Below, piece after piece: positions 22,921 through 31,399 of a stretch of 38,449 nt of DNA. Numbering within the stretch: the first letter of the stretch is position 1; each line of letters opens with the position of its first letter. Both the position numbers and the translations under genes were made by a program. Under the pieces are notes generated by a model. It ran no database searches and was not told where the DNA came from. It saw only the letters and a list, made by a program, of their open reading frames with translations. Source of the DNA: Planctomycetaceae bacterium (GTDB taxonomy: Bacteria; Planctomycetota; Phycisphaerae; SM23-33); assembly GCA_039680605.1 (NCBI GenBank), contig JBDKTA010000003.1:1-38449 (forward strand), written 5' to 3'.

Positions 22921-24846
22921 ATGGAGTCGCCTTCACTGCAATACGCCAGCCGCCCGGCGCCCACGCCCGCCTCGGTGCGGTCGTCCATATTCTTTATCTG
23001 CGCCGCGGCGCTGTTGGCGATCGGGGCGCTGGATATTCTCGCTTCCCGGGGCCTCATGGGCGCCATCGGTCTGTCGCTGCTGCACGTGACGTGGGTGCGC
23101 GTGGGCGTCTACGCGATCGAGTCGCTGGCGGCCGCGGGGGCGCTGGCGGCGGCGGTGGCTTCGCCCACGGTCCGAACGATGACCATGGCCACGCTCAAGC
23201 AGGCGCTGCGGATGAAGATGACGGCCCTGACGGCGTGCATGCTGCTGGTGTCGGTGGGGGCGATGTTTCACATTCGCGGCGACGGCACGGCTGGGGGGCG
23301 CATCTATACGTTCCTGTCGTACTCGACGTCGCTGACGGCGTTCATCACCTCGCTGATGACGTTGTTCCTGGGCGCCACCATCATGTCCCAGGACATGGAC
23401 CGCAAGCTGATCTTCACGCTGGCCACCAAGCCCGTCGCACGGTGGGAATACCTGCTGGGGCGATGGATGGGCCTGATCCTGCTCAACGTCATGCTCGTTG
23501 CCCCGACGGGCCTGGCCATCTGGGGCCTGGCGCAGTACCTCCGCCAGCAGGCCCAGACCGGCTCCTATGCCGACCGCAAAGCCGTCGAGACCGAAGTCTT
23601 CGCCGCACGACGGGCGGTCAAGGCCGATCCGCTTCCGGCGGCCGCGGCCGCCGACGCCGTCATCAGGGACATGAAAGAAAAACGTCCCGACGTCTACGAG
23701 AAGGAAATCGCCGCCTACATGGGCGCTGGAACATCCGACCAGTCCGTCGATCGCGCCGACGCCGAGCGGATGCAGCGCGACAAGATCATCGCTCTGGAAG
23801 CCGACCGCCTCCAGCGCGTCGCGCCCGGAACGTTTAACGAAGTCTCCTTCAGCAGCATCAACGCCACGGGGCGGCAGATCGAGGCCGCCGCCACCGTCCG
23901 CCAGGTGCAGCCGCTGACGATCGCCCCAGCCCGCCCCGGTCAGCCCCCCGACAGCGGAAAGCTCGTGCGGTTGACCATCGCCCCGGCCGTCGTCGGGCAT
24001 CTCCGCCTCGGCGCGCCGCTGAAGATCGACGCCATCGCCGGCGAGATGTATCGCGCGGGCAACGATTTTGTCGACGTGTTCGTGACCGATGAAGACGCCG
24101 TGCTGGCCGGCGCCGGCCTGTTCGCCCCCGGCAAAGAGGTCACCCTCACCCTCGTGCCGACGGTGCAGCTGCGCTACCAGATCAAGAAGATCGTCAACGA
24201 CTCGCTCCAGGACGAGCAGGTCTTCGGTCAATGGATCATGGTCAACCCCAAGACCTTCGTCGGCGACGGGATGCGCCGCCCGCGGCAGTTGCCCATGTAT
24301 TCCACCCAGACGCTGACCGTCTCGGCCAACGTCGTCAGCGACGAAGGCAAGGTGTTGGCCCGATTCGCCAACGCCGCTCCCCGCCCGCTGGTGATCAGCC
24401 ACAGCGACCTCGAAGTGCTCTACCCCGCCGGCGGTTTCGACGGCAATTTCGTCCGCGGGCTGACGCTGATCGTCGTGCGGGCGGTGTTCATGGCCGCCCT
24501 GGCGCTGATGCTGGGCAGCTTCCTGTCCTTCCCTGTCGCGGCGCTAGCGGGGATGGCCGGGTTCCTGGTGTCCCAGGCCATGCCTTTTCTGGAGAGCTCC
24601 ACCAACCTGACGTACGCCCGCGACGTGTTTGCGGTCATCGGGCACTACGTGCTGGCCGTGTTGAGCATGATGCTGCCAAACCTGCCGTCGATCTCGCCCG
24701 GCGACGCCCTCGCCGAAGGCAAGCTGATCTCGTGGGGCTTCGTCTGGCAGACGCTGGTCTCGACGGGCGCGTTCCGCTCGCTGTTGCTGGTCTGCCTGGG
24801 TTGCCTGATCCTGCGGCAGCGGGAACTGGCCCGCGTGCAGGTATGA
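22921..24846 (+). CDS. ABC-2 type permease with large interrupting domain
   Basis: A 641-residue permease, partner of the ATPase 3 bases upstream. Two N-terminal spans (IFFICAAALLAIGALDILA and VYAIESLAAAGALAAAVA) precede the ABC-2 core: LKQALRMKMTALTACMLLV, then MSQDMDRKLIFTLATKPVAR and a following span. About 300 hydrophilic residues (roughly 215-515) then interrupt the membrane domain. They include coil-like and beta-rich parts and probably lie outside the membrane. At least three further spans follow near the C-terminus. Insertions of this size in ABC-2 permeases usually form an extracytoplasmic domain. No substrate can be named. The gene ends 15 bases before the next. Confidence 0.85.
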   Translation: MESPSLQYASRPAPTPASVRSSIFFICAAALLAIGALDILASRGLMGAIGLSLLHVTWVRVGVYAIESLAAAGALAAAVASPTVRTMTMATLKQALRMKMTALTACMLLVSVGAMFHIRGDGTAGGRIYTFLSYSTSLTAFITSLMTLFLGATIMSQDMDRKLIFTLATKPVARWEYLLGRWMGLILLNVMLVAPTGLAIWGLAQYLRQQAQTGSYADRKAVETEVFAARRAVKADPLPAAAAADAVIRDMKEKRPDVYEKEIAAYMGAGTSDQSVDRADAERMQRDKIIALEADRLQRVAPGTFNEVSFSSINATGRQIEAAATVRQVQPLTIAPARPGQPPDSGKLVRLTIAPAVVGHLRLGAPLKIDAIAGEMYRAGNDFVDVFVTDEDAVLAGAGLFAPGKEVTLTLVPTVQLRYQIKKIVNDSLQDEQVFGQWIMVNPKTFVGDGMRRPRQLPMYSTQTLTVSANVVSDEGKVLARFANAAPRPLVISHSDLEVLYPAGGFDGNFVRGLTLIVVRAVFMAALALMLGSFLSFPVAALAGMAGFLVSQAMPFLESSTNLTYARDVFAVIGHYVLAVLSMMLPNLPSISPGDALAEGKLISWGFVWQTLVSTGAFRSLLLVCLGCLILRQRELARVQV

Positions 24847-24861
24847 GGATGGAGACGTAAT

Positions 24862-26922
24862 ATGCTCAAGGGGCCTCGCGCAAAACAGGTCGTCGCGCTG
24901 CTGGTCGCCGCCGCGGCGGTGGCGGCGGCTATTCCCTTCACCCGCCCGGTGAACCTGGAATACAAGAAGGACGGCCGGGTCAAGGCCCAGCTCAACCTCG
25001 AGCCTCTGTGCATCAGCGCCAATCGCGAGGACTCGCCCCAGTTGCGCAGCGTCGTGGCGTCAAACCACCCGGCGGTGGCGATGCTGTTGGCCGTGCCCGG
25101 CGGGCTGCGGGCGCCGCTGGTAAATTATCTCTGGATCCGCTCCCAGGAGCTGCACCAGGCGGGCAAGCATTACGACGCGATGCAGTTGGCCGACGTGCTG
25201 TGCAAACTTTCGCCGCAGTTTCCGGGGGTCTGGAAGTTCCAGTCCTGGCAGATGGCCTGGAACATCGCCGTCACCTGCGACAACCGCGAGGACCGCTGGC
25301 GGTGGGTGTACAACGGCATCAAGCTGCTGCGCGACCAGGGGCTGGAGATCAACCCCACCAGCATCCTGCTCTACAACCAGTTGGCCTGGACGTTCATCGA
25401 GAAAGTCCACGGCGACATGGATGAGATGCACTGGGCCTACAAGCAGGCCCTGGCCAAGATGATGCAGGACATCCTGGCCAGCCCGCCCGGGGCGTCGACC
25501 GCCGCTGCCATCGAGGCGTTCATTCCCATCGCCAACGCCCCGGTAGACTACAATCCCCGCCGCCGCGCCGACGAGGCCCACAAGTACATCCAGGCCGACC
25601 AACTCGCCTTGATCCTCCACGCCCCGGCCGATGAAAAGTCGCCGCTGATGATCTACTACCGGCCCCAGGCGGCAGACTACGCCGCGCGCCTGGCCGCCCT
25701 GGGCGTGACGATCGACCGCTCGCTGCTGCAGGCGTACAACGCCTGGTCCATGGACGACGCCGTATCCACGGCGCGCAGCGACTATCAGCCCGTGCCCGCG
25801 GATGATCGGACCAAGGCCCTGGCCGACCTGATCAACGACCCCAAGTACGCCGACGCCCGAAAGGCGCTGCTGGCCTTCGTCCGGGCGCAGATCCTCTGGA
25901 ACGAACAGCGGATGGACAGCCGCTTCATGCTGGAACTCATGATCCGGTTCGACGCCCCCCTCGATTGGCGCATGGCCCCGGCCCACGCGCTGTACTGGAG
26001 CCTCTACGGCACCATGGCCAGCGGACACAAGTTCGACAGTTCCATGGACTCTCTGGCCCTGGCCCGCCAGGTGACCTACGGTCTCAAGGACCTCACCTGG
26101 TACGGTCGCATGACCTACGAGGAAGACCCCGCCAACCCGAACTGGCCGAAGATCCACCTCTCGGCTGACCACCGCTACATCGCCAAGGCGCAGCGCGAGT
26201 ACGAGATGCTGATCGAGGCCTGGCTGGCCGGCGAGCGGGCCAAGGGGCTCACCCCGCAGTACAAGGACAACCTCCATCGCGACGGGCATATGAACTACCT
26301 GTCCATGGCCATCCAGATTCTCTTCGAGCGCGGGCTCGTCGACCAGGCCCAGCACTATCTCGACTGGGTGCGCACGCACTACCAGCCCTCCGAACCGGAA
26401 TGGAACGGGACGCTGGAAGACCTCCTCATGGCCAAACTGGTGCAGGATAAGAACATCACTCCCCAGCGCATCATCCAGCAGTTGACCGCGGCGATCCAGT
26501 CGGCCCTGGTGTGCCTGGCCTTGGACGAGCGCGCCGGATACAACCGCTATATCGCCTACGCCGGGACGGTCTATCAGCAAGGCCTCAAGCGCCTGCCCCA
26601 ACGCATCACGCGCGAGTGGGGGCCGATCAAGAACCCCGTCGCCGCCCAGCTCCGGGACCTGCTCATCGACCCCCGCGCCCAGGGGTACGAACTGCCCCTG
26701 TCGGCCAGGATCAAGCTCTACGCCGCCATGGCCGACCGCTGGCCCTCCCGCGGCGTCGACGACCCCGGTCCGGTGCTGATGGTCTACGACATCGTGCGGC
26801 CGTATCTGCTCCGCCAGTGCCAAGCCGCCGGCGAACCCTTCGACCAGGCCTTCCCGCCGCCGGAGTTCCTGGAAGCCTACCGCGCCAAACGCGGCCAATC
26901 CCTGGGCCCAAGGCCAAACTAG
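24862..26922 (+). CDS. Membrane-anchored helical-repeat (TPR-like) protein, last gene of the SPFH-ABC operon
   Basis: A 686-residue protein of unknown function. An N-terminal signal anchor (QVVALLVAAAAVAAAIPF, about residues 9-26) is followed by a helix-rich region. Its VNYLWIRSQELHQAGKHYDA and ADVLCKLSPQFPGVW segments read as TPR-like helix pairs. Conserved-looking aromatic-rich stretches follow (KFQSWQMAWNIAVTC, WRWVYNGIKLLRDQG). From memory this domain type recurs in planctomycete genomes next to ABC transporters, but I cannot name a characterised member. GGAGACG precedes the ATG. It is probably anchored on the periplasmic face, where it could contact the large permease domain. Confidence 0.7.
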   Translation: MLKGPRAKQVVALLVAAAAVAAAIPFTRPVNLEYKKDGRVKAQLNLEPLCISANREDSPQLRSVVASNHPAVAMLLAVPGGLRAPLVNYLWIRSQELHQAGKHYDAMQLADVLCKLSPQFPGVWKFQSWQMAWNIAVTCDNREDRWRWVYNGIKLLRDQGLEINPTSILLYNQLAWTFIEKVHGDMDEMHWAYKQALAKMMQDILASPPGASTAAAIEAFIPIANAPVDYNPRRRADEAHKYIQADQLALILHAPADEKSPLMIYYRPQAADYAARLAALGVTIDRSLLQAYNAWSMDDAVSTARSDYQPVPADDRTKALADLINDPKYADARKALLAFVRAQILWNEQRMDSRFMLELMIRFDAPLDWRMAPAHALYWSLYGTMASGHKFDSSMDSLALARQVTYGLKDLTWYGRMTYEEDPANPNWPKIHLSADHRYIAKAQREYEMLIEAWLAGERAKGLTPQYKDNLHRDGHMNYLSMAIQILFERGLVDQAQHYLDWVRTHYQPSEPEWNGTLEDLLMAKLVQDKNITPQRIIQQLTAAIQSALVCLALDERAGYNRYIAYAGTVYQQGLKRLPQRITREWGPIKNPVAAQLRDLLIDPRAQGYELPLSARIKLYAAMADRWPSRGVDDPGPVLMVYDIVRPYLLRQCQAAGEPFDQAFPPPEFLEAYRAKRGQSLGPRPN

Positions 26923-26925
26923 GCC

Positions 26926-27160
26926 TTTCACCGCAGAGATCGCAGAGGTCGCAGAGAGCAACACAGAAGAACATTGAGGTGGCACGTTTATGTTTTCCCC
27001 CAAGTCGCCATGATGTCCAGCACACATCCATGGCGACCTGCCTGCCGGCAGGCAGGCCCGCTGAACAACGCGTGTCGCCATGCCACCCATCCATCCATCC
27101 ATCCATCCATTCCCCTCTCCCCCGTCTTCCTCTGCGACCTCCGCGATCTCCGCGGTGAAC
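26926..27160. repeat. Composite CGCAGAG element with inverted palindromic module
   Basis: The left arm TTTCACCGCAGAGATCGCAG (26926 onward) and the right arm ending GATCTCCGCGGTGAA (to 27159) are complementary. Inside lies the 60-base palindromic module at 27028-27086, in opposite orientation to those at 14972 and 15109, then an (ATCC)n tract at 27089-27111. The element fills the gap before the GH4 gene, and its right end lies only about 10 bases before that gene's predicted promoter. Confidence 0.8.
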
Positions 27161-27169
27161 CGAATGCGC

Positions 27170-27198
27170 TTGACACCCCCGGCCGGCGCGATTAGAAG
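27170..27198 (+). promoter_or_regulatory. Predicted promoter of the GH4 / URO-D gene group
   Basis: A perfect TTGACA (27170-27175), a 17-base spacer and TAGAAG (27193-27198). It would give a leader of about 40 bases with GGAGAA close to the ATG at 27245. Confidence 0.5.
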
Positions 27199-27244
27199 CT
27201 TGGATTCTTCCGAAACTTTCAGACCTCTTTTGGAGAACGGTCTC

Positions 27245-28813
27245 ATGGCAATCAAGGTGGCATTCATCGGCGCCGGCAGCGTCGGCTTCACCCGCGGCAT
27301 CATGCGCGACATCCTGGCGGTGCCCGAGCTGGCCGACACGCAGTTCGGCTTTACCGACATCAACGCCCGCAACCTCGACATGGTCAAGCAGCTCTGCGAC
27401 AAGGACATCGCCGTCAGCAAGCTGCCGGCCAAAATCGTCGCCACGACGAACCGCCGCAAGGCCCTCGAAGGCGCCGACTACGTCATCAACTGCACGCGCA
27501 TCGGCGGGCTCGAGGCCTTCAAGCTCGACATCGACATCCCCCTCAAGTACGGCGTCGACCAGTGCGTCGGCGACACGCTAGCGGCCGGCGGCATCATGTA
27601 CGGGCAGCGGAATATCCCCTGCATCCTGGACTTCTGCCGCGACATCCGCGAGGTGGCCCAGCCCAACGCCCTGTTCCTCAACTACGCCAACCCCAACGCG
27701 ATGAACACCTGGGCGGCCAACCACCACGGCATGGTGCCGACGATCGGCCTCTGCCACGGCGTCATGGGCGGGCACTGGCAGATCACCGCGGTGATCGAGT
27801 TCCTGATCAACAAGGGCCGCAAGCCCGAGTCGAAAGGGTACAAGAAAGTCACGACCAAGGAAGTCGACATCATCTGCGCCGGCATCAATCACCAGACCTG
27901 GTACATCCAGGTGATCTACAACGGCGAGGACTGGTGCGACCGCCTGCTGGAAGGCTTCTCGAACCACCCGGCGTTCAAGGACAGCGAGAAGGTCCGCATC
28001 GACATGCTCAAGCGGTTCGGCTACTACTCCACCGAGAGCAACGGCCACCTCAGCGAGTACGTGCCGTGGTACCGCAAGCGGATGAAAGACATCAAGAACT
28101 GGATCAACCTCAATAGCTGGATCAACGGTGAGACCGGCGGATACCTGCGCGTCTGCACCGAAGGCCGCAACTGGTTCAATACCGACTTCCCGCAGTGGCT
28201 CAAGGGCGAGAACCCCATCAAGCCCGAGCATCGCGGGCACGAGCACGGCAGCTATATCATCGAAGGCCTCGAGACCGGCCGCTGCTACCGCGGGCACTTT
28301 AACGTCGTCAATGACGGCTGCATCACCAACCTGCCTGACGACGCGATCGTCGAGGTCCCCGGCTACGTCGACCGCAATGGCGTGAACATCCCGCAGGTCG
28401 GCGACCTGCCGCTGGGCTGCGCCGCCGTCTGCGACGTGTCGATCAACGTGCAGCGCCTGTCGGTCGAGGCGGCCGTGCATGGCGACGTCGACCTGCTCAA
28501 GCAGGCGATGATGATGGACCCGCTGACCGGCGCGGTGCTCGACCCCAACGAGATCTCGCAGATGACCGACGAGTGCCTGATCCGGATGGCCCAGTGGCTG
28601 CCCAACTACCGCAAGGCCATCCCGGCGGCGAAGAAGCGCTTCGCCAGCGAGAAGAAGCTCGCCTGGTACAAGGGCCAGGGCGCCGCGCGCATCCGCACCA
28701 AGAGCGTGGCCGAGATGAAGAAGAACGCCGAGGCCTCCCGCAAACGCGCCGCCGCCAGCGACAAAGCCGCCGGCGACCGCGCCGCCGCGTTGGCCAAGGC
28801 AAAGAAGAAGTGA
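27245..28813 (+). CDS. Glycoside hydrolase family 4 (alpha-galactosidase/alpha-glucosidase-like)
   Basis: A 522-residue NAD- and metal-dependent glycosidase of family GH4, which cleaves by a redox-elimination mechanism. The dinucleotide motif FIGAGSVGFTRG is at residues 7-18, then NYANPNAMN near 146. The metal-binding cysteine lies in LCHGVMGGHW (about 169-178) and the second ligand in AGINHQTWY (about 211-219). It has no signal peptide, so it acts in the cytoplasm on an imported sugar. The ATG at 27245 starts the Rossmann strand and has GGAGAA upstream. The longer open frame from 27080 would translate repeat DNA. The last 35 residues are a Lys/Ala-rich tail (KRAAASDKAAGDRAAALAKA) not typical of the family. 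It precedes two URO-D-like genes. Confidence 0.9.
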   Translation: MAIKVAFIGAGSVGFTRGIMRDILAVPELADTQFGFTDINARNLDMVKQLCDKDIAVSKLPAKIVATTNRRKALEGADYVINCTRIGGLEAFKLDIDIPLKYGVDQCVGDTLAAGGIMYGQRNIPCILDFCRDIREVAQPNALFLNYANPNAMNTWAANHHGMVPTIGLCHGVMGGHWQITAVIEFLINKGRKPESKGYKKVTTKEVDIICAGINHQTWYIQVIYNGEDWCDRLLEGFSNHPAFKDSEKVRIDMLKRFGYYSTESNGHLSEYVPWYRKRMKDIKNWINLNSWINGETGGYLRVCTEGRNWFNTDFPQWLKGENPIKPEHRGHEHGSYIIEGLETGRCYRGHFNVVNDGCITNLPDDAIVEVPGYVDRNGVNIPQVGDLPLGCAAVCDVSINVQRLSVEAAVHGDVDLLKQAMMMDPLTGAVLDPNEISQMTDECLIRMAQWLPNYRKAIPAAKKRFASEKKLAWYKGQGAARIRTKSVAEMKKNAEASRKRAAASDKAAGDRAAALAKAKKK

Positions 28814-28820
28814 GAAAAGT

Positions 28821-28910
28821 GGCGAGTGGTGGGTGGTGAGTGGTGAGAAAGAGAAGAACCTTCAACAGCGAATACTCACCACTCACAACTCACCACTCAC
28901 CACTCACCAC
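28821..28910. repeat. GGTGAGT-repeat hairpin
   Basis: GAGTGGTGGGTGGTGAGTGG and flanking bases (28821-28847) pair with CTCACCACTCACAACTCACC and following bases (28875-28910) across a 27-base loop. It starts 8 bases after the GH4 stop and may act as a transcript 3' structure. Confidence 0.75.
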
Positions 28911-28952
28911 TACTCCCAATGTGGTTAAGCCCTTGTTCCAGGATCACTCATT

Positions 28953-29990
28953 ATGAGCACTGTGCGCGAGAGACTCGAAACCGCCATGGCCGGCGGGACG
29001 CCGGACAAGACGCCGCTGGGCATCTACGGCTGGTTCCTGGGCGACACGAACAATCTCAGCGACGATGCCAAGGTGCTCGTTGACGCCGGCTTGGGGCTCA
29101 TCGTCGGCGGCGGGACTGTCGGCTCCAAGTGCGAAGGCGTTGAGTGGTCCAACGAGCAGAAGAAGGAAGGCAACGACACCTTCTACATCCACAAGCTCAA
29201 GACGCCCGTGGGCGAGCTTCGCAAGGCCAGCAAGAACGGCTGGCATTATGAAGACTGGATCAAGCAGCCGGCCGACTACAAGGTCTGGCAGTGGATGGTC
29301 GAGCACACCGAGGTCTTCCCCAGCTACGAAGGCTACCTGGCGATGGAAGAGAGGCTCGGCCAGCGCGGCCTGCCCATCGTGGGCGCGGGGCGCACGCCGA
29401 TCATGGAGATCAACATCGACATCGCCGGCACGGAACGCTTCTGCATGGACATCGCCATGGAAGTGCCCGAGCTGCTCGACTTGTACGAGGCCATGAAGAA
29501 GCTCCACCGCAAACGCGCCGAGATCATGGCCGCCGGCCCGGGCAAGATCATCTCCTACGTTGAGAATCTCACCATCGGCATGATCGGCCCCAAGCGATAC
29601 AGCGACTTCATGGTCAGCATCTACAACGACTGCTTCCCGCTGTATCACGCCGCCGGCAAACTGGCGGCCGTGCATTACGACGGCGAGGTCAACTGCATCC
29701 GCAACGAGATCGCCGCGGCGCCCATGGACATCATGGAGTCGCTCACCGAGCCGCCTGAGGGCGACATGATGTACGAAGATTGCCGCCGCCTCTGGCCCAA
29801 CAAGGCCTTCCTGGGCAACATCAACGTCGGCCTGTATTACAAGACCCGCGACGAGTTGGCCGCGGCCGTGGTCGACAAGAGAAACCGCGCCGGCAAGAAT
29901 GGCCTGGCGTTCGAAGTCAGCGAAGACATGCCCCGCAACTGGAAGGACTCCATCCCGATCGTGCTCGAAACGCTCGAGCAGATGGACTAG
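28953..29990 (+). CDS. Uroporphyrinogen decarboxylase-fold protein 1
   Basis: A 345-residue protein of the URO-D / corrinoid methyltransferase superfamily. It starts VRERLETAMAGGTPDKTPLG, the usual opening helix and strand of the family. A later AAVHYDGEVNCIRNEIAAAP block and FLGNINVGLYYKTRDELAAA fit the C-terminal half of the barrel. Methyltransferase members such as MtaA/MtbA bind zinc through H-x-C-G. Here the position reads HYDG, with Asp in place of Cys. It lies between GH4 and a second URO-D-like gene. True heme biosynthesis is unlikely from that context. A role in demethylation or in handling a sugar-derived compound is only inference. An AGGAT ribosome site precedes the ATG. Confidence 0.82.
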   Translation: MSTVRERLETAMAGGTPDKTPLGIYGWFLGDTNNLSDDAKVLVDAGLGLIVGGGTVGSKCEGVEWSNEQKKEGNDTFYIHKLKTPVGELRKASKNGWHYEDWIKQPADYKVWQWMVEHTEVFPSYEGYLAMEERLGQRGLPIVGAGRTPIMEINIDIAGTERFCMDIAMEVPELLDLYEAMKKLHRKRAEIMAAGPGKIISYVENLTIGMIGPKRYSDFMVSIYNDCFPLYHAAGKLAAVHYDGEVNCIRNEIAAAPMDIMESLTEPPEGDMMYEDCRRLWPNKAFLGNINVGLYYKTRDELAAAVVDKRNRAGKNGLAFEVSEDMPRNWKDSIPIVLETLEQMD

Positions 29991-30003
29991 GAAATGGAAT
30001 GAA

Positions 30004-30094
30004 GGAATAGTGGAAGGCTGGAATGATGGGTTCTGGCGAGCGTGATGTTCCATTGCGAACCCAGTATTCCATCATTCCAGCATTCCATTCTTCC
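30004..30094. repeat. ATTCC-repeat hairpin
   Basis: The left arm (30004-30036, core GGCTGGAATGATGG) pairs with the right arm (30061-30094) across a 24-base loop. The right arm shares an exact 25-base match (30070-30094) with 7541-7565. It sits between the two URO-D-like genes. Confidence 0.75.
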
Positions 30095-30121
30095 TGAAGT
30101 GCATAGCTAAGGATTGATCAG

Positions 30122-31225
30122 ATGATCCGCGAACTGAAATACAAACCTGATTTCGGAAAGACCGTCGACCGCTTTGAGGCCTGGTGGCACCAGGAGATCA
30201 TCGATCGGCCACCGATCATGTGCGGCTGTCGCCGCGTGTACGAAGCGCCCCAACCGCCCAAGAAAACCTTCGCCTCCGACAAGGAGCGTTGGTTCGACGT
30301 GGAATATCACGTTGATTCCGCCACCGCAGGCCTGGAAGGTCTCGAGTTCTTCGGTGACTCGTACCCGCTTTTCTGGCCGAACATGGGCCCAGAGATCGCG
30401 GCCGTGCCTTTCGGCGTTGACGTGCAGTTCGGCGACTGGACGACCTGGTCGATCCCGGTTGTGAAAAAGCCCGAGGACTGGCAGACGATCATCGACAAGC
30501 CGCTGGATTTCGAGAACCCCATCTGGAAGGCCATGGAGCGGATGGCCGACTACGCCATTAAGGTTTCCGACGGCAAGTTCGTCGTGGGCATCACCGACCT
30601 GCACGGCAACTACGACATTCTCGCGGCGTTGCGCGACCCGCAGCACCTGTGCATGGACTTGATCGACTGCCCGGAGCTGCTGGACAAGGCCTGCGAGAAG
30701 GCCGTCGCGTGTTACCTGGAATGTTTCGACCGCTGCTGGGCCCGCAGCAAGGCCGCCGGCTACGGCTCGGCCACCTGGTGCCCGGCGTATCACGAAGGGC
30801 GCGGGTATATCCCAAGCTGCGACTTCTGGTGCATGACCTCGCTGGAGATGGGCAAGGAGCGGATCTGGCCGTTCGTCGAGAAAGAAATCAAGGCCCTGTC
30901 GCGCAGCCATTTCCACCTGGACGGGCCCAACGCCCTGAAGTTCCTGGACCTGCTGCTGGAATGCCCTGAGCTCAACAGCGTGCAGTGGGTCTACGGCGCC
31001 GGCAACGGCCCGGGCAGCAAGTGGATGGACGTCTACCGCCGCATCCACGCGGCCGGCAAGAGCATGGAGCTCTGGGCCGACAGCCCCAAGCAGTGCCTGG
31101 AGCTGATCGAAGAGTTTGGCCCGGAGGGCCTGTGGCTGAGCACCGGCGGCTTCGACAGCAAGGAATCCGCCGACGCCTTCCTGAAAGACGCCGAAAAAGT
31201 CTCCGCCAAGCACCGCCGCAAGTAA
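30122..31225 (+). CDS. Uroporphyrinogen decarboxylase-fold protein 2
   Basis: A 367-residue URO-D superfamily protein, diverged from its neighbour at 28953. It opens with an RFEAWWHQEIIDRPPIMCG segment seen in planctomycete URO-D-like proteins. A SRSHFHLDGPNALKFLDLLL block again has H-x-D-G where corrinoid methyltransferases have H-x-C-G. The end reads EEFGPEGLWLSTGGFDSKES. It has no signal peptide. The ATG at 30122 follows a short gap containing the hairpin repeat, and no strong ribosome site is visible. The C-terminal coding sequence EKVSAKHRRK has a second diverged copy downstream (31337-31372). Function is unknown beyond the fold. Confidence 0.8.
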   Translation: MIRELKYKPDFGKTVDRFEAWWHQEIIDRPPIMCGCRRVYEAPQPPKKTFASDKERWFDVEYHVDSATAGLEGLEFFGDSYPLFWPNMGPEIAAVPFGVDVQFGDWTTWSIPVVKKPEDWQTIIDKPLDFENPIWKAMERMADYAIKVSDGKFVVGITDLHGNYDILAALRDPQHLCMDLIDCPELLDKACEKAVACYLECFDRCWARSKAAGYGSATWCPAYHEGRGYIPSCDFWCMTSLEMGKERIWPFVEKEIKALSRSHFHLDGPNALKFLDLLLECPELNSVQWVYGAGNGPGSKWMDVYRRIHAAGKSMELWADSPKQCLELIEEFGPEGLWLSTGGFDSKESADAFLKDAEKVSAKHRRK

Positions 31226-31226
31226 A

Positions 31227-31333
31227 GGGACGTTTACCGCTTTCATCTGCCTGCCAGAAGCTTGGCTTTGACCGGCCGTCAAATGGTGGGTTACGGTTGG
31301 ACTTCGCAAGGCCGCGAAAGCGGTAAGCGTCCC
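31227..31333. mobile_element. 107-base MITE-like element with 18-base terminal inverted repeats
   Basis: The left end GGGACGTTTACCGCTTTC (31227-31244) and right end GAAAGCGGTAAGCGTCCC (31316-31333) are complementary at 17 of 18 positions. It begins 2 bases after the stop of the URO-D gene. It has no coding capacity and no clear target duplication. Confidence 0.6.
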
Positions 31334-31336
31334 AAC

Positions 31337-31372
31337 GCAGATAAAATCTCCGCCAAGTACCGGCGCAAATGA
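31337..31372 (+). pseudogene. Remnant of a URO-D paralogue C-terminus
   Basis: This 36-base stretch translates to ADKISAKYRRK and a TGA stop. It closely matches the intact gene's ending, AEKVSAKHRRK and TAA at 31190-31225. Most differences are synonymous or conservative, so it looks like the tail of a once-coding paralogue whose remainder has been deleted. Confidence 0.6.
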
Positions 31373-31399
31373 CGCGTCAGGGAAAGAACGGGGAGTGCG

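Noticed and set aside
27080-27244. N-terminal extension of the GH4 protein
   Set aside because: It translates (ATCC)n and CGCAGAG repeats and passes through the predicted promoter; ATG at 27245 has a good ribosome site.
28953-31225. HemE heme-biosynthesis enzymes
   Set aside because: Both share the fold only; context is a glycosidase locus and the motifs differ from true HemE.
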